Assembly: GCA_024195265.1 (NCBI GenBank)
Contig: JAJLRJ010000002.1
Span: 46,892,802-46,956,801 of the forward strand
Reading direction: 5' to 3'
Length of the DNA: 64,000 nt
DNA from: Dendrophyllia cribrosa
Taxonomy: Eukaryota; Cnidaria; Anthozoa; Scleractinia; Dendrophylliidae
Shown: positions 1 to 12,400 of the stretch, one piece after another
Position numbering within the stretch: position 1 is the first letter of the stretch
Layout of the letters: each line of letters opens with the position of its first letter
Position numbers and translations under genes: made by a program
Notes under the pieces: model-generated
Database searches by the model: none
Told to the model about the DNA's origin: nothing
The model's input: only the letters and a program-made list of their open reading frames with translations

Positions 1-585
1 AAAAAGAAATAGAACGTTTGTAAAGAACCAAATGTGTAGCATAACATAAGTAATTGAACATGAAATTGTCCTCATCCATTGCACGCGTATTGGAATTAAC
101 TTCGTTGGGTAGAATTCGCAGTTGTTGATAGTTTTAAAACTGAGAAATACGACTAACGTATAGATTGCACCTAAGATGGTAGCGGTTAGGAGCGATATTA
201 ATGCTCCAATGTACATTGATTTCCAAACTGTATGACAAAAGGATGGTCGAAGCTGCTTCCAATCTATTGCTGCATCTTTCAGCTGCTGTTGTTTCAGCAT
301 TTCTTCGTTCTCCTCCTCTGTTGAGCATGCATCTATTACCTTTATGTCAAGGCTGCTCGCCGCTAGATAGTTGAAGCTTGTGCGAACCTCTCTACTGCTG
401 TATTCCTGGTAAATAAATTCATCAACAGGATGATAATACCATTCTCGGCCTGTGCTTTCAAGAGGATTGTAGCCGAAATACTCCGCCGTGTATTCGGGTT
501 CCTCTGGGTTATAGTGGTCTGTTACGATTCTTGTAAAACTGAACAAAACATGCCCAAACACTTCTAACAGAGTACTGCTGCTCAT
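1..585 (-). CDS. Unrecognised multi-pass membrane protein, N-terminal part (runs off left edge)
   Basis: A single frame stays open from an ATG at 585 to base 1, giving 195 residues with no stop, so the gene continues beyond the window. The first ~120 residues are polar and aromatic-rich (for example residues 25-65 with many Tyr, Pro and Glu) with a Glu/Gln/Lys-rich stretch near 88-103. Two hydrophobic segments follow, about residues 123-148 and 173-195, separated by a short loop with a Cys. The acidic N-terminal region would be one soluble face and the helices a membrane anchor or pore-like domain. I do not recognise the family. The 585 ATG could also lie inside an internal exon, because upstream minus-strand sequence at 879-1225 is also open and hydrophobic. 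It lies opposite to DDX27, whose missing N-terminal exons should also lie to the left. Confidence 0.55.
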   Translation of the reverse strand, partial: MSSSTLLEVFGHVLFSFTRIVTDHYNPEEPEYTAEYFGYNPLESTGREWYYHPVDEFIYQEYSSREVRTSFNYLAASSLDIKVIDACSTEEENEEMLKQQQLKDAAIDWKQLRPSFCHTVWKSMYIGALISLLTATILGAIYTLVVFLSFKTINNCEFYPTKLIPIRVQWMRTISCSITYVMLHIWFFTNVLFLF

Positions 586-2310
586 TGTACTTGGTAAACC
601 AGGTGGAATTAATGGTTGAAATCAACAGCGGACTCATTAGTTTTGAAATAGTTGCATACCGCTAGTTAGCTTCTTTTGAAATTTCAGTTTAATTCATCTG
701 ACTTTTATACCCGCGCTGTAAACAATTGAAATTTCACTTTCAGCGAAAATTCATTTTCTCGGCCACCTGCTTACGGCAAATATAGAAAAACTTAAATATC
801 ATGCTGATTACAAGTTGGTTCAAACTTTACAATTACGAATTTAGATAGAAATAATGTAACACCTTGCTCCTAGCTCTGTCACCGATTGCAACTATTTAAC
901 AAGCAATGGGCTTTAACTTTTTTACTGCAAATTTGGCTGCCGCACAATGCATTTTTCTTAACATCTTTGTTTGTATCTTTGTCTCTCTCTCTCTCAGTTT
1001 CACTGATATTTAACAGCGAGTGTGGTCTCCTGTTTATGAAAAGAACTTCTCTTTCAATTCGTAACAAGTACTTTCGAAACGACATATACAAAATGTAAGA
1101 GTCATCGGCGTTTTTAACAATTTTAAGTAACAATCCGTGTAAGAAGTAGGCAACCCAAATGCACGGAATGCAGAAAGGTGTGAATTGTGCTATTGTTGAA
1201 ACCGTCCACCTCATTGGCTAAAACATGAAAATCTACCATAACTTCATCAGGCAGCGCATTTATTTATCTCTAGTTTACTAATTGATTCCCTTTTAGTGAA
1301 AACTATTGTGATTTTTAATGCAACAAAAATTCTATGTGGGGAACATGGAAAATTAGAAGTCTTTCTTGGTCATTGTTTTGGAGTCTCACGATTGGATGAA
1401 ATCTTGTAACACAAAAGAAACATCGCTTCAAAATAAAGTTGCAGTAAATTTTATTTCAAAACCATGTTGTCCATAGGTTGACGTATTCTCAGTACGAAAA
1501 TCTAAACATTCTTATGTGGGGAAAGCGAAATGCATCGGAACAATAGAGAATTGCCTACTTCTTACACGGATTGTTTCTTGACACGTTTGGTGGACTTCAC
1601 CCACAAACGGCTGCCAGTAGGCGATTTTTGAGTGCCAAAGTCAAGGCAAGTCTGGAGAACTTTTCAACCACTGTGTTACTGGTTTTCAACTGACTAAAGT
1701 TTTCAGTGTTTGCTCACGAGTTTCTGTGTTAACTAGCTGGCATTGCAAGCGTAAGAGTAATATTGAAAGCAATTTCGTAAACGCGCTAGCACGTCCCAGA
1801 TCGATCGCGCGCAATAATTGCTGTTTGTATATATCAAACCAGTGGATAGCATTTTTTGCGCGCTCTGATTGGATACTCAAACTCGCGATAACATTTGCTA
1901 TTTACCTCCAGGCATTGTTCTGGATTTGGTGCTTTGTTTCTTCCGTATTTGTCAGATACAAAGTATCTATTTTTGGCTGGTTATTTACTTATGTGGTATA
2001 TCATGATACTGAAACAATTATTCACCTCCACTTCAGTGAATAATTTAACTATTGCGCTGTTCCGTAGGCTAACGGTGCGATGAAAGTGAAAACGTTTAGA
2101 TTCTCACTGTGAGCAGTGTGAGCGAAACTAAAGTTAAAATTATTTTGTTGTTTTTGTGTCCGTATAACAGGAAACCAAGAAAACGTACAGTTGTTATAAG
2201 TACATATACGCTCCGGCCCCTGTAAAATTTGGGCTGGACGTTTCTTTTTGATCGTCGAAGTGACATTATAATGTATCCATTTCCATATTCGTTTATGGTA
2301 TCGCGTGTTT
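586..2310. other. Spacer with little recognisable content
   Basis: Apart from the uncertain open stretch at 879-1225, I see no gene here. A perfect 23-bp inverted pair lies at 1131-1153 and 1552-1574. No DDX27 motifs (Q motif, GKT or PTRELA) could be read on the plus strand, although the gene's first visible exon is only at 3427. Confidence 0.5.
879..1225 (-). other. Possible membrane-protein exon or decayed exon copy
   Basis: After a possible acceptor (TTTTAG ending near 1221) the minus strand is open for ~113 codons. The start is hydrophobic (residues ~8-32, containing PFCIPCIWVAYFLHGLLLK) and the end is charged and low-complexity, read from a CT-rich run. The opening resembles the second hydrophobic segment of the neighbouring membrane ORF (a V-x-W-x-x-T-I-S start, then ~20 apolar residues), which suggests a related or duplicated exon. 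No donor or family is certain, so this may be chance coding. Confidence 0.2.
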
Positions 2311-2670
2311 TACAGCCATGCTCCGTCACGCGTGACCAGTATTTTTGAAAATTTGAATGGAGTTTTCAAGTTTACGCGTCGGTTTTGTAAATTCCTTCCG
2401 AGATTCGGAATTCCCGTGAAATTTTACTGCATTTTCGCAAGCAAAGAGCAACAAAATATCATTTTATTTGAAATGATTGTTACATATTCGAACAATATTA
2501 GGCTTTTTATGCCTGTAGCGAAGTTATTTTTCCGTTACCTCGTGACTTTCAAAGTGTTTTCCAGAGAGATTTTCAACGTTTCATTCCAATCTCGGACGTC
2601 ACAAAGAAATATTTAAATGTTCATTTCAGTCTTGTGGATTACTGGTCACGCGTGACGGAGCATGGCTGTA
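2311..2670. mobile_element. 360-bp inverted-repeat element (MITE-like)
   Basis: Bases 2311-2340 and 2641-2670 are exact inverted copies of 30 bp, containing CCATGCTCCGTCACGCGTGA. The interior is AT-rich and non-coding. No clear target duplication was seen, so the superfamily is undetermined. Confidence 0.75.
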
Positions 2671-2681
2671 ATGGCGCCGGG

Positions 2682-2832
2682 TATTAAAATTCCTACTTAG
2701 CTCTGAGGCTCCGGAGAATAAAACAAAAAAAATCACATTGAAGTTCAGGTATGAATAATGAATTTGTTTCGCTTTGTTTTGCTCTAAGCCTTGGAAACAA
2801 GTGAGAATTTTAATATATCGAAAATGGCCTAT
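2682..2832. mobile_element. Palindromic MITE, family of 21661-21828, copy 1
   Basis: The two halves are imperfect inverted copies (TATTAAAATTCCTACTTAGC on the left, GTGAGAATTTTAATATATCG on the right) around a central ~30 bp. A better-preserved copy lies at 21661-21828. The left tip here is replaced by the end of the 2311-2670 element, implying nested or adjacent insertion. Confidence 0.65.
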
Positions 2833-2867
2833 TCGGTCACGAGTCGTTTGCACCAAATATACATCAA

Positions 2868-2947
2868 ACGGCGGCCATGTTGGTGCACACCTACAAAAGA
2901 ATTTTAATGAACTTCTTTTGTTCTGTGCACCAACATGGCCGCCATGG
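2868..2947. repeat. 80-bp hairpin repeat
   Basis: GGCGGCCATGTTGGTGCAC at 2871-2889 is repeated inverted at 2926-2944, with a ~35-bp loop. It is a small foldback of the MITE kind, followed by a purine-rich (GGGAGG)n stretch. Confidence 0.6.
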
Positions 2948-3120
2948 AGGAGGGGGAGGGAGGGGGAGGGGGCAGAGATAGGCGACGCCCGAATAGAACA
3001 GAATAGAATAGATAAGCCAAATGACATAAGGCAGACACTTCGGTATGGTTATATTTAAACGAATTCTAACTTTGACCATTATACAGCGGCTCTCAAAATG
3101 TGAAAATAGATTATAAGTAA

Positions 3121-3383
3121 AGAGCGGTTTTCAATTTCAGCGGTGTTGCATTGCTACGCTTTATGATTGGCTGAAAAATCATGCGCCACTTTCTCAACCA
3201 ATCAGAAGTAAAACCAAAACCAATGGTGACTTGCCTGCACGCGTTTTCCCGCGCTTGGCGCCGGCTAAAGCATTTGCTTCGAGTTCTGATTGGTTAGTTG
3301 GGTTGTCGGCTTCTGTTGTGATTGGCTAAACTGATTTCTTTGGTTTTGGTTTTACGACACTCATTTTAAAACTGCCCTATGAT
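3121..3383. mobile_element. CCAAT-rich TA-flanked MITE, copy 1
   Basis: Starts AGAGCGGTTTTCAATTTCAG and ends with the inverted form near 3380. It shares the interior of the family (TGATTGGCTGAAAAATC, CCAATCAGAAGTAAAACCAA, TTTCCCGCGCTTGGCGCCGG) with copies at 34620-34900 and 41874-42154. It lies just upstream of the first visible DDX27 exon and is diverged. Confidence 0.75.
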
Positions 3384-3426
3384 TGGTTAATAATTGTTAT
3401 CGTGAATCTTTAATGATTTTATCCAG

Positions 3427-6400
3427 GCGGCCTTGATAGTAAGACCCAGGAGGCAATACTGCGTAAAGGGCCTGATATTGTGATTGCCACCCCTGGAAGG
3501 CTTGTTGATCATCTGCATAACACACCGTCATTCAGTCTGCAGACTGCGGAGATTATCGTCTTGGATGAAGCTGACAGGTGCTGGCATAGTAATTATACTA
3601 CTCTGTTGACTCTTCATCTCTTCAAGAGTGACAAAACTCCACATCCAAGACAAAGCCCAAATTTCATTTTGTAAAATATTAAAAAACAAATGGTACCATG
3701 CAAAAGTACTGCCGAAGAGGTTTCATTTGAATGGTCACACTATAGGAATTCGTCCACAGACTCAAAAGTTAGAACTACATTACATGCCTCCATAATTGAC
3801 TCTGGGAGTGAAAGGGTTTAACGATTGGTATTACTGTAATATTTTGAACTGAAAATTCTTGAATTGCAAATTGAAAAGTGAACGGCATTACTGCAAAGTG
3901 TATAATGTATTGCTAAGTGCAATACCTTAGATAGATAGGTGAACAAATTTGAACAACATTGAAATATATTCCAGTTGCATAAAGGCTGATTTACACGGTA
4001 TAACTTTGGCGCATGCGATTTTTTGTAGCGCGCGCTGCTTGCGTCAGGCGAAAATTGTATACAACTCGCATCATATAACATAATATGTGGCTACGATTGT
4101 CGTAAGGTTTTAAAACATGTTTCAAAATCCTACAACGCTTTTCTTGTTGCATGCAACAGTTGTGAGCGAGTTGTAGGTTGATTTAGACGACGCGATTCGT
4201 GTAGTATACATGGCGTGAGCAGGTTGCATGCGATAGTTCTATGCAAAAGTTGTGCCGTCTAAATCAGCCGTAAGTGATTGACAAAATTTTTGGCTTCTCC
4301 CGGGCGAGCAAATCGGACGATCGGCGATGTAAATTTTCCTTTCGTAAACGGTTTATGCCAAGTCAGATTTTTTTATCACAAAAGAAAAAATGCAATTACT
4401 GAACTACCAAGAATCAAACCCGGAACCTCTTGCATGCTAGCATCCCTCCTTCACCACCTCACCACTGTGTTGATCCGGCAAACCCACGGAATATTTAACT
4501 ATAAAAGGTGCTTTTCATAAGGATCTAACGATCTAACCTAATCGCTTTATCTAGATCCAATTATTTCTAACAATGATAGCCTACTTTTGTCCTAATCCAG
4601 ACATAAACTAGAGCAGAAATAGCATCGACCATTACAAAAGGCTTGGTTGATAATGATGGCATCGACCGTTTACGAAAGGAAAATCCGCATCGGCGATCGA
4701 CAGAGCGAAAAGGGATAGCTAGCAGTCTACCTTCTCTTTTGCGATGGAATAGGAGGTGTCTCTGAGCAGGCTATGCCCATCTCAACTCATCTACCTTCGT
4801 TTGTGAGGTTTCACCTGCAAGAGACTGCTATCTCTAATAATTTAACCCTTTCACTCCCAGAGTCAACTATGGAGACATGTAGTGTAGTTCTAACTTTTGA
4901 GTCTGTTAACGAAAACCTATGATGTGACCATTCAAATGAAACCTCTTTGGCAGTACTCTTTGCATGGTACCATTTGTTTTTCAATATTGTATAAAATGAA
5001 ATTTGAGATTTTTATTGAATTTTCATTTTTGGCACTCTAGGGAGTAAAAAAATCATGAATAAAATACAAAGGAAGTTAATGTTTAATGAGTGTTTGGAAA
5101 TCAGATGAAACACTCCTCATTTTTGCATCCTTAATTTCTCCTTCTAAAATCATTGTTTGAGAAGTAGTAACAAACATTCGACACAGTATTTCATCACAAG
5201 ATCATACACTTCGAAGTTCGTCAAAAATACTCCCCTGCGCGTCGTATTTTCAAATCTCTTCTCAGTCTTTGATCTTGTGATGAAACACTGTGTCTCGTGT
5301 CTGCCAGTTGAGACCTTCATGGTTCTTTTATTACATTGATGTGTTTTATACTTCATTTCTCCAGAATGCTGGATGAGAACTTTAAAGACCAGATGGCAGA
5401 AATTATTAAACTCAGTCCAAGAGGAAGACAGACCATGCTGTTCTCGGCAACAATGACAGACGAAGTACGCTGTAATATCGTTGATGTGATACTTTAATTT
5501 AATGTGCCTCATGGTTTAGTCACTTTTGATGTGGATTGCCGGCAATGTCTTAATTAATGTTGGTCTTCATCAGGCAACCGCTTAAGCCCCGGAAGCGCGT
5601 TCTAACATTTTTTTTTTTTAGACAATTGTTGGTTCAGCAATGTTAGAACGTGTAGCCGGCATGTTAGATGATGTTTGACTAACATATTTTGTTGGAAGAA
5701 TGTTCAGTTAGTTTCGACTGGTTTCCTTACAGTATCACTTTTTTTTTTTGCTGTGGTTGTTAAAAACCGCCTCCCCCCGGCCCCCACCCCCCCCCCCCCC
5801 CCCCCCCCCGGCCCCCACCCCCCGTCGTAGTGTCGTGTAGTCGAGATCCACTGATAATCAAACGAGCTAAACTTAATTAACCAAATTCGTCCCATACGTG
5901 TCCGAGCCTGTGCCTAATTGTGTGCGTTGTTCCTAGGTTGAAGAGCTTATTAGTCTATCACTGAACCAGCCCGTGAGACTGTTTGTGGACAATAACACTG
6001 ATGTTGCTCACAACTTAAGACAGGAGTTTGTAAGAATAAGAAGCAACAGAGAAGATGATAGATTGGCTATAGTTACAGGTATGCGCACTGCCTTACTAGC
6101 ATCCAATCCAGGGGAGTTGCAATAACCCTGTGTAACTATGAGTGACTACAGTTTGCATTGATGTGGGTCGGAAATAACTGGCATTCCACTGTGCATCTAT
6201 TTTTACTGAACTGTTTGTATCGTTTATTTCGCTGTAAAAGGCTTTCTCGAAGAACTCAGAAAAGGCCATGTGATTTGATCGCCCTATAATGCATTGCAAA
6301 CCACTGACCTGTTATACTGCGTCATGTATGTTGATGGCTTGTACCTTGGGGAAATATCCGGATAGGCAGGTGTCCGTCCAATTGTGTAAAATATTCTATC

Positions 6401-9400
6401 AAATCAAAGGCGTGGATAGACATTTGCCTCGTCGAGAAAGAACATTTATTTCCAGCCTTGGATGTCCGTCTGTCTCTACTAAACGCGTGTATTTTTTTGT
6501 TTTTTTTTTTGTTTTCCATGCAGCGCTGTGTAGTAGAACGTTCAATGAACACTGTCTAATATTCCTGCAAACTAAGACCTCGGCTCACAGACTGAGAATC
6601 ATCTTAGGACTGCTGGGGTTGAGTGTTGACGAACTGCATGGGAACTTGACTCAACTGCAGGTGAAGCTCAAACATTTCTTTTTTGCAAAATAATAAAAAT
6701 TGAACAGCTCCATCAGAGAGAACTGCTCGGTAGCTTTAGCTTGAATGGTTTCACTGACAGTCAAAATTTACAACGACCCTGTTCAGCACCACATGAAAGT
6801 ACTGCTCAATAGCTTGCATTTGAATGGTCACACTTTAGGATTTCATCTAGAGAACTACCTGGTACAGCATAATAAACAGCACCACAGGAAAGTACTGTTC
6901 AGCAGCTTTCATTTGAATGGTCACACTGCAGGATTTCATCCACAGACTCAAAAGTTAGAACCACATCACAGTTTTAACTGCTACAAACAAACTGACTTAA
7001 AAGTGGTAAAGTGCGCATTTTACCATCGTTAAAAATACCACTTGCATGGTAAAAGGTTAAAAATGAATCGAACCACAGAAAAAAAAAAACGTTTCGGAAA
7101 CTTTCATTTGAATTGTCACACGTAAGCATTTTATCCACAGGCTAAAAAAATTCATCCGCATAGTAACGTGTGAGTGATAGAATATAATCTATCTTTTCTT
7201 TGTTATTGTATTTTAGAGATTAGAGGCTTTGAGGAAATTCAAGGAAAGCGAAGTTGACATTCTTGTCGCCACAGACTTAGCTTCTAGAGGTCTGGATATT
7301 CTTGGAGTGAAAACAGTAAGTACAAGTTCGTAAACGTCTTTTTTTGGTTACTCTTGCTAAGAAAGTGCATTATGAGACGATGGATGATTAGGCTGACAAG
7401 TAGGGACTTCGTGCAAAAGGGAAGACCTATCTAGCTTGGAGACATGATTCTTCCGCAGACCTTGTATAGGAAGAAGGCTTGGGAAAGAGTCCCTGCTTTC
7501 GCCCATTCCTCTTTTCCTGGATGGAAGCTGATCTGTTTTTGCTCCCTGAGTGCATAGCTGTGTCCAGCATACTCTTTGCCTGAGGGTAACAACTTCCCAG
7601 GAGGCAAGGTCGATGTGGCGGCTTCTCTGAGGTTAGCTTTCACGGTTTAACAGGTAATATCATTGCTTTAACAGGTCATTAATGCCAGTCTTCCACCGAC
7701 ATTAAAGCAGTACATTCACAGGGTTGGAAGGACAGCTCGTGCGGGGCGCAGTGGAAGGTATGTTCATGTACATGTTTGAAGGATGTTAGTGTTTCCTCCC
7801 CAACTTGTGATGAAAATCGCACGTGTAGCTCTCCTTGCACCGGCGAAGCAAAGACTGAAAAATATCGCATAAAAAATGTCGCCAGAAATTTTGGAACCAA
7901 TTCATTGGCGACTTATTTAAAAGAATCGCTTGTGTTGAGCCCGTTTTCATGAGTGTCGAAAGAAATTTCACAATTGCTTTGGTTTTGCCTTGCTACGCTT
8001 CGTGATTGGTTAAAACATCTCGTGCCACTTTCCCTACCAATCAGAAGTAAAACCAAAACCAATCGTGACTTGCCTTCACGTGTTTTCCCGCGCTTGGTGC
8101 CGGCAACATGTATTTGGTACGAGTTCTGATTGGTTCGTTAGATTGTCTGCGTCTGTTGTGATTGGCCAGAGTGATTACTTAGGTTTTGCCCATACGACAC
8201 TCCCAGTACGCTTATGCTTGCCGTTTTAGCGTAAACCAAGGTATACGCATCGCCACATGCGACAGGGGAAATTTATTCATCGTTTTCCTTGAAAGCATTG
8301 TGTATGGTCGTTTCAATGCTTGCTTGTAGTTGATGTTTTTTTATTTTCTCCCTTTGTTTTACATAGATCCGTGTCATTGGTTGGAGAGAAGGAAAGGAAA
8401 CTGCTGAAAGAGATTGTGAAATTAGCAAAAACACCAGTCAAAAGTAGAATAGTGCCTTTAGGTGATTGCAAATCCGTTTTAGGGAAGTAGAAATATCAAG
8501 TGTAGCCGAAGGAAACCTACCTTGTTTGAAGCGGCAAATGTCACCTATTTGATGCATCATTTTGAAAAGCCAAAAAAATTGTATTTGTATCCATGGAAAC
8601 CTAAAAAACTATTAATTAACAATTACTATACCAGTGCACTGAAACTATAAATAAATTTCATTGGCTGCGGAATGGCCTGGGTGGAAATGGTTGCAACTTC
8701 AAAAAATTGGCCATGTTTTTCAAATTCTTCCCATGTGTCTTGGAAAAATCGCTTAAACCTGATTATGGTTTGTTTTCCCATCGAGGAATCACTTGATACT
8801 TAGTGCTCTTATCTAGCATTAAAGTGACACTGTCCCGCCAAAATAGCAAAATTTCGCTCAGCTTATTTCCACGTTAAATCGCAAAATGCCACCAAATATA
8901 CTACTTAGTTGGATAAAAAGATTCTATAGAGCAAAACAAAAGCAGTAGTTTGGAGATAAAATGCAGGATTGCAAGGATTGAAGTGGATTACAGTTCATGA
9001 AATTTGATTTATTGACCGCCTGTCAATAAATCAAACTTGCCATTCATGTGACATTTTGACTTTTCCAGCCGTTATTTTGTCTGTTTAGTTCATATTTTTT
9101 TGCTTCTATCACTTTTAGCGTTGGTTTCTTTCAATTTCAAGATGATAAAGTAAGCTTAAACCAAGCTCCTGGCCATAATCATAAAAAACATGATATTTCA
9201 GCCGGGACAGTATCCCTTTAATGTGAAAGACCAAAGCTGCTTAGTGGATCATTTCATATAGTTCTAAGAAGCACTGTACAAGACAACCTATCTGATGAAA
9301 TTCATGGACGGAATGTACATGTATTCGCCGAGAAATCGAAGATGAAATATTTTGTTTGAATGAAGCCCGCATGGCTATTACAACAGCGAGGGGAGAATTT

Positions 9401-12400
9401 ACTCTTTTGTCACAGTTTTGAGAAAGTGGGGGCTGTATAACCAAGGCACCATCTTTAAAGTTGGGTACGAGGAGTACGTGCAAAGACTATTAATCTTTTT
9501 TGTGATCCTGCCCGATTACAACCGTTTCGAGTTCTTTCCTGTCATTTTTATCATATTTTGTCTGGCTTAACCCTTTAACTCCCAAGAGTGCCAAACATCA
9601 AAATTCAAGAAAAATCCCAAATTTCATTTTGGAAAATATTGAAAAACAAATGGTACTTTGCGAAAGTACTGCTGAAGAGGTTTGATTTAAATGGTCACAC
9701 CATAGGATTTCGTCAACAGACTCAAAAGTTAGAACTACACTGCATGTCTCCTTTTTTTGACTCTGGGAGTGAAAGGGTTAACGCAACATTTTAATATATC
9801 GTTTTGCGTATTAATGTTTGTGCTCCCCAGAGGTTATCGACAAGTACAAGAGCAAGATCCAAGGACTCGACAAAGACTTGAAAGAAATTCTAAAACAGGA
9901 AATTGAAGAAAAAGAGGTAATTAAAATTAAATTATGTAGATGGTAACCTATTTTTGGAACACCAAAAGCTTCGCAAGTGAATCTATCCTGTCAAGAAACT
10001 TTAACTGAAGTTTTTTCTTGATTTATAGCTGAGAATTTCGGAGATGGAAATGAATAAAGCGCGGAACCTTATTGATCACGAAGAAGAAATATTCTCCAGA
10101 CCTGCTCGAACGTGGTTTCAGAGTAAAGGGGACCTCAAAAGAAAATCCGGTATTGTTTGTAGATTCTATAACGTTTGTAGTTTTGGGTTTTGTTTTTGTT
10201 TGTTGCTTTATTTGTTTTTTTTTTTTTTGTTTTTTTTGACGTCTTGTTGCTTTCGTTGTTGACAGAGAAAACAACCAACGGACAGGCCAGCAAAAAATCC
10301 AAGAAAGAAATGATGAAAGGAAAGAATGCCGGCAACGAAAAGGAAAATGTAAGCCTGTGGAGTTAACTACTAAAGTCGCTTGATAGTTTGATTTGATCTG
10401 TGTATGTACTGTGCTTTTTAAAACGTTTTCAAGTTATATATCAAACACGAGGACGAGTGTTTCATCAGGATTTTCAAACACTGAGAAATGGGTTGAAAAA
10501 AACGAGGCGCAGCCGAGTTAAAATCGCAGCTGGCAGGGAGCGGGCCATTTACCTATATTTACGGGACGTCCAAATACACAACGTAATCAGGAAAGCTAGT
10601 AGTCGATTATGTATTCTCAGGGTGTGTAAGAACTATGGCTATGCTAAAGACCAACTCAGTGCACTGTTTGATAGTTTAATAATGTCCCTCTTGTCGTATG
10701 GCATTGAAATTTGGGGTGGGGCCTATGCGGTAAGTATCTAAACCGCATTGATTGTTTTCTCAGGCGCGCTTTTAATTTTGGTTGTACCACTAAATTGATT
10801 AAAATCAGTGACTTAATCAGTATTCGGGATGCTAAAATGTGGAAAAGGATTACTTGTAACCCCAATTATGCATTAAGTGACCTCCTACCCCACCAAGAGA
10901 GGAAGGAAATTTCGAGATCGTGGCCATGACTTTGTTCTTCCAAAGTGCGTACTGAACGATTTAAGCGTACATTTGTAAAAAGATGCCTTTTTAACTTTAT
11001 TTAATGTTTAAATCTAATTCCAATTTAGTTTAGTTTATAACCCTTATAATCCTTATTGCTTTACATGTAAACTCATCCGTTTGTTATGAATCTTTTTATC
11101 AACAATTCTTGGTTTTCACTTACGTCATATCAAAATTCAGAAGCATTAAACAATAGATTTCGAATCCAAAATGTTTATGGAATTGTAGAGAGTTTAAAAC
11201 TACACAACTTGGCCAAATTTTGAAGCGCCAAAGCATTTCGTTCAAGAGTTATAGGCGAACGAGTATTAGACATTTTTAGTAAGAAATGTATGGAGCGGCC
11301 ATCTTTGTGCCCCACTCAGGGGCACAAAGATGGCGGCCAAAAATTCAAAGTCTTAATTACACCAAGAATCAAATAAAAAAATTTTGTATTTGCTATAAGC
11401 TCCATTAACTCGGTTTATAAGCACTTATAATGCAAACAATAACTTTCAGCTGATTCAATTTTGTTTATTTTCACGGCTTATCTGAAATAGCGTGACGAAT
11501 TGCGTGACACATTTAAAACCTTTTTAAATCAAAAGCAAAACATCGTTAAAACCTGAAACTTTTTGTGGAAGATTAATCATACTTGTATCTACATACCATG
11601 TTAGAAACAGCTTTGTAGGATGTATACTTTAGATTTTTAATTTTTATGAGGTCACGTGAAAACCAAGAATAAAGATTATTTATTAACACGTCGGTTTTTA
11701 TGGATATTGTATCCATCTAGTGTAGAAAGGAGATGTTAATTTTTAGTGCAGTGCCCTATCCACTTGGTTGCATCACATTGTGTACCTCTCCATAATGTGT
11801 ATAGAAATAGCTATGTCGTATCACATATCTATTTTTAGGAGGAGGATAAGAAAGCGCGAAAGGAGATGGAATTTATCGCACGGGAAGCCAAGAGGTCAAG
11901 AAAAAGGAAACGACTGCACGCATTCCCTCCAGACAAACCTGACTCCAAATCAAAAGGTTTTCATTTTGTTTTGACAGCATCAGAATTATTCTGTAAAATG
12001 CTTTATATACATTATTCCATCCACGCACTCAATAGATCCTCCATGTTATGTTCATCAAAATAAACAGCACCACCGGAAAGTGCTGCTCATTAGTGTTCAT
12101 TTGAATGGTCACACGGTAGCATTTCATGAGCAGACTCAAAATTTATAACCACCCCCACAGAAATTCCATCCACACACTCAAAAAGTTATAACCTGCTTTT
12201 ACAGCGTAATAAACAGTTTCACAGGAGAAGCACGGGTTGTTAAAGTGCCTATAACCCTTAAATACATATTTTCAGAATCAACTCTACGCACATCATTGAA
12301 TAGTTCTTGTTTTGAACGTCGCGTTATTGAGTTATAGATATTTGAATTTACAAAATGCTAATTAGTGTTGACGTCATCTAAATAGCATTTTGTAAATTCA

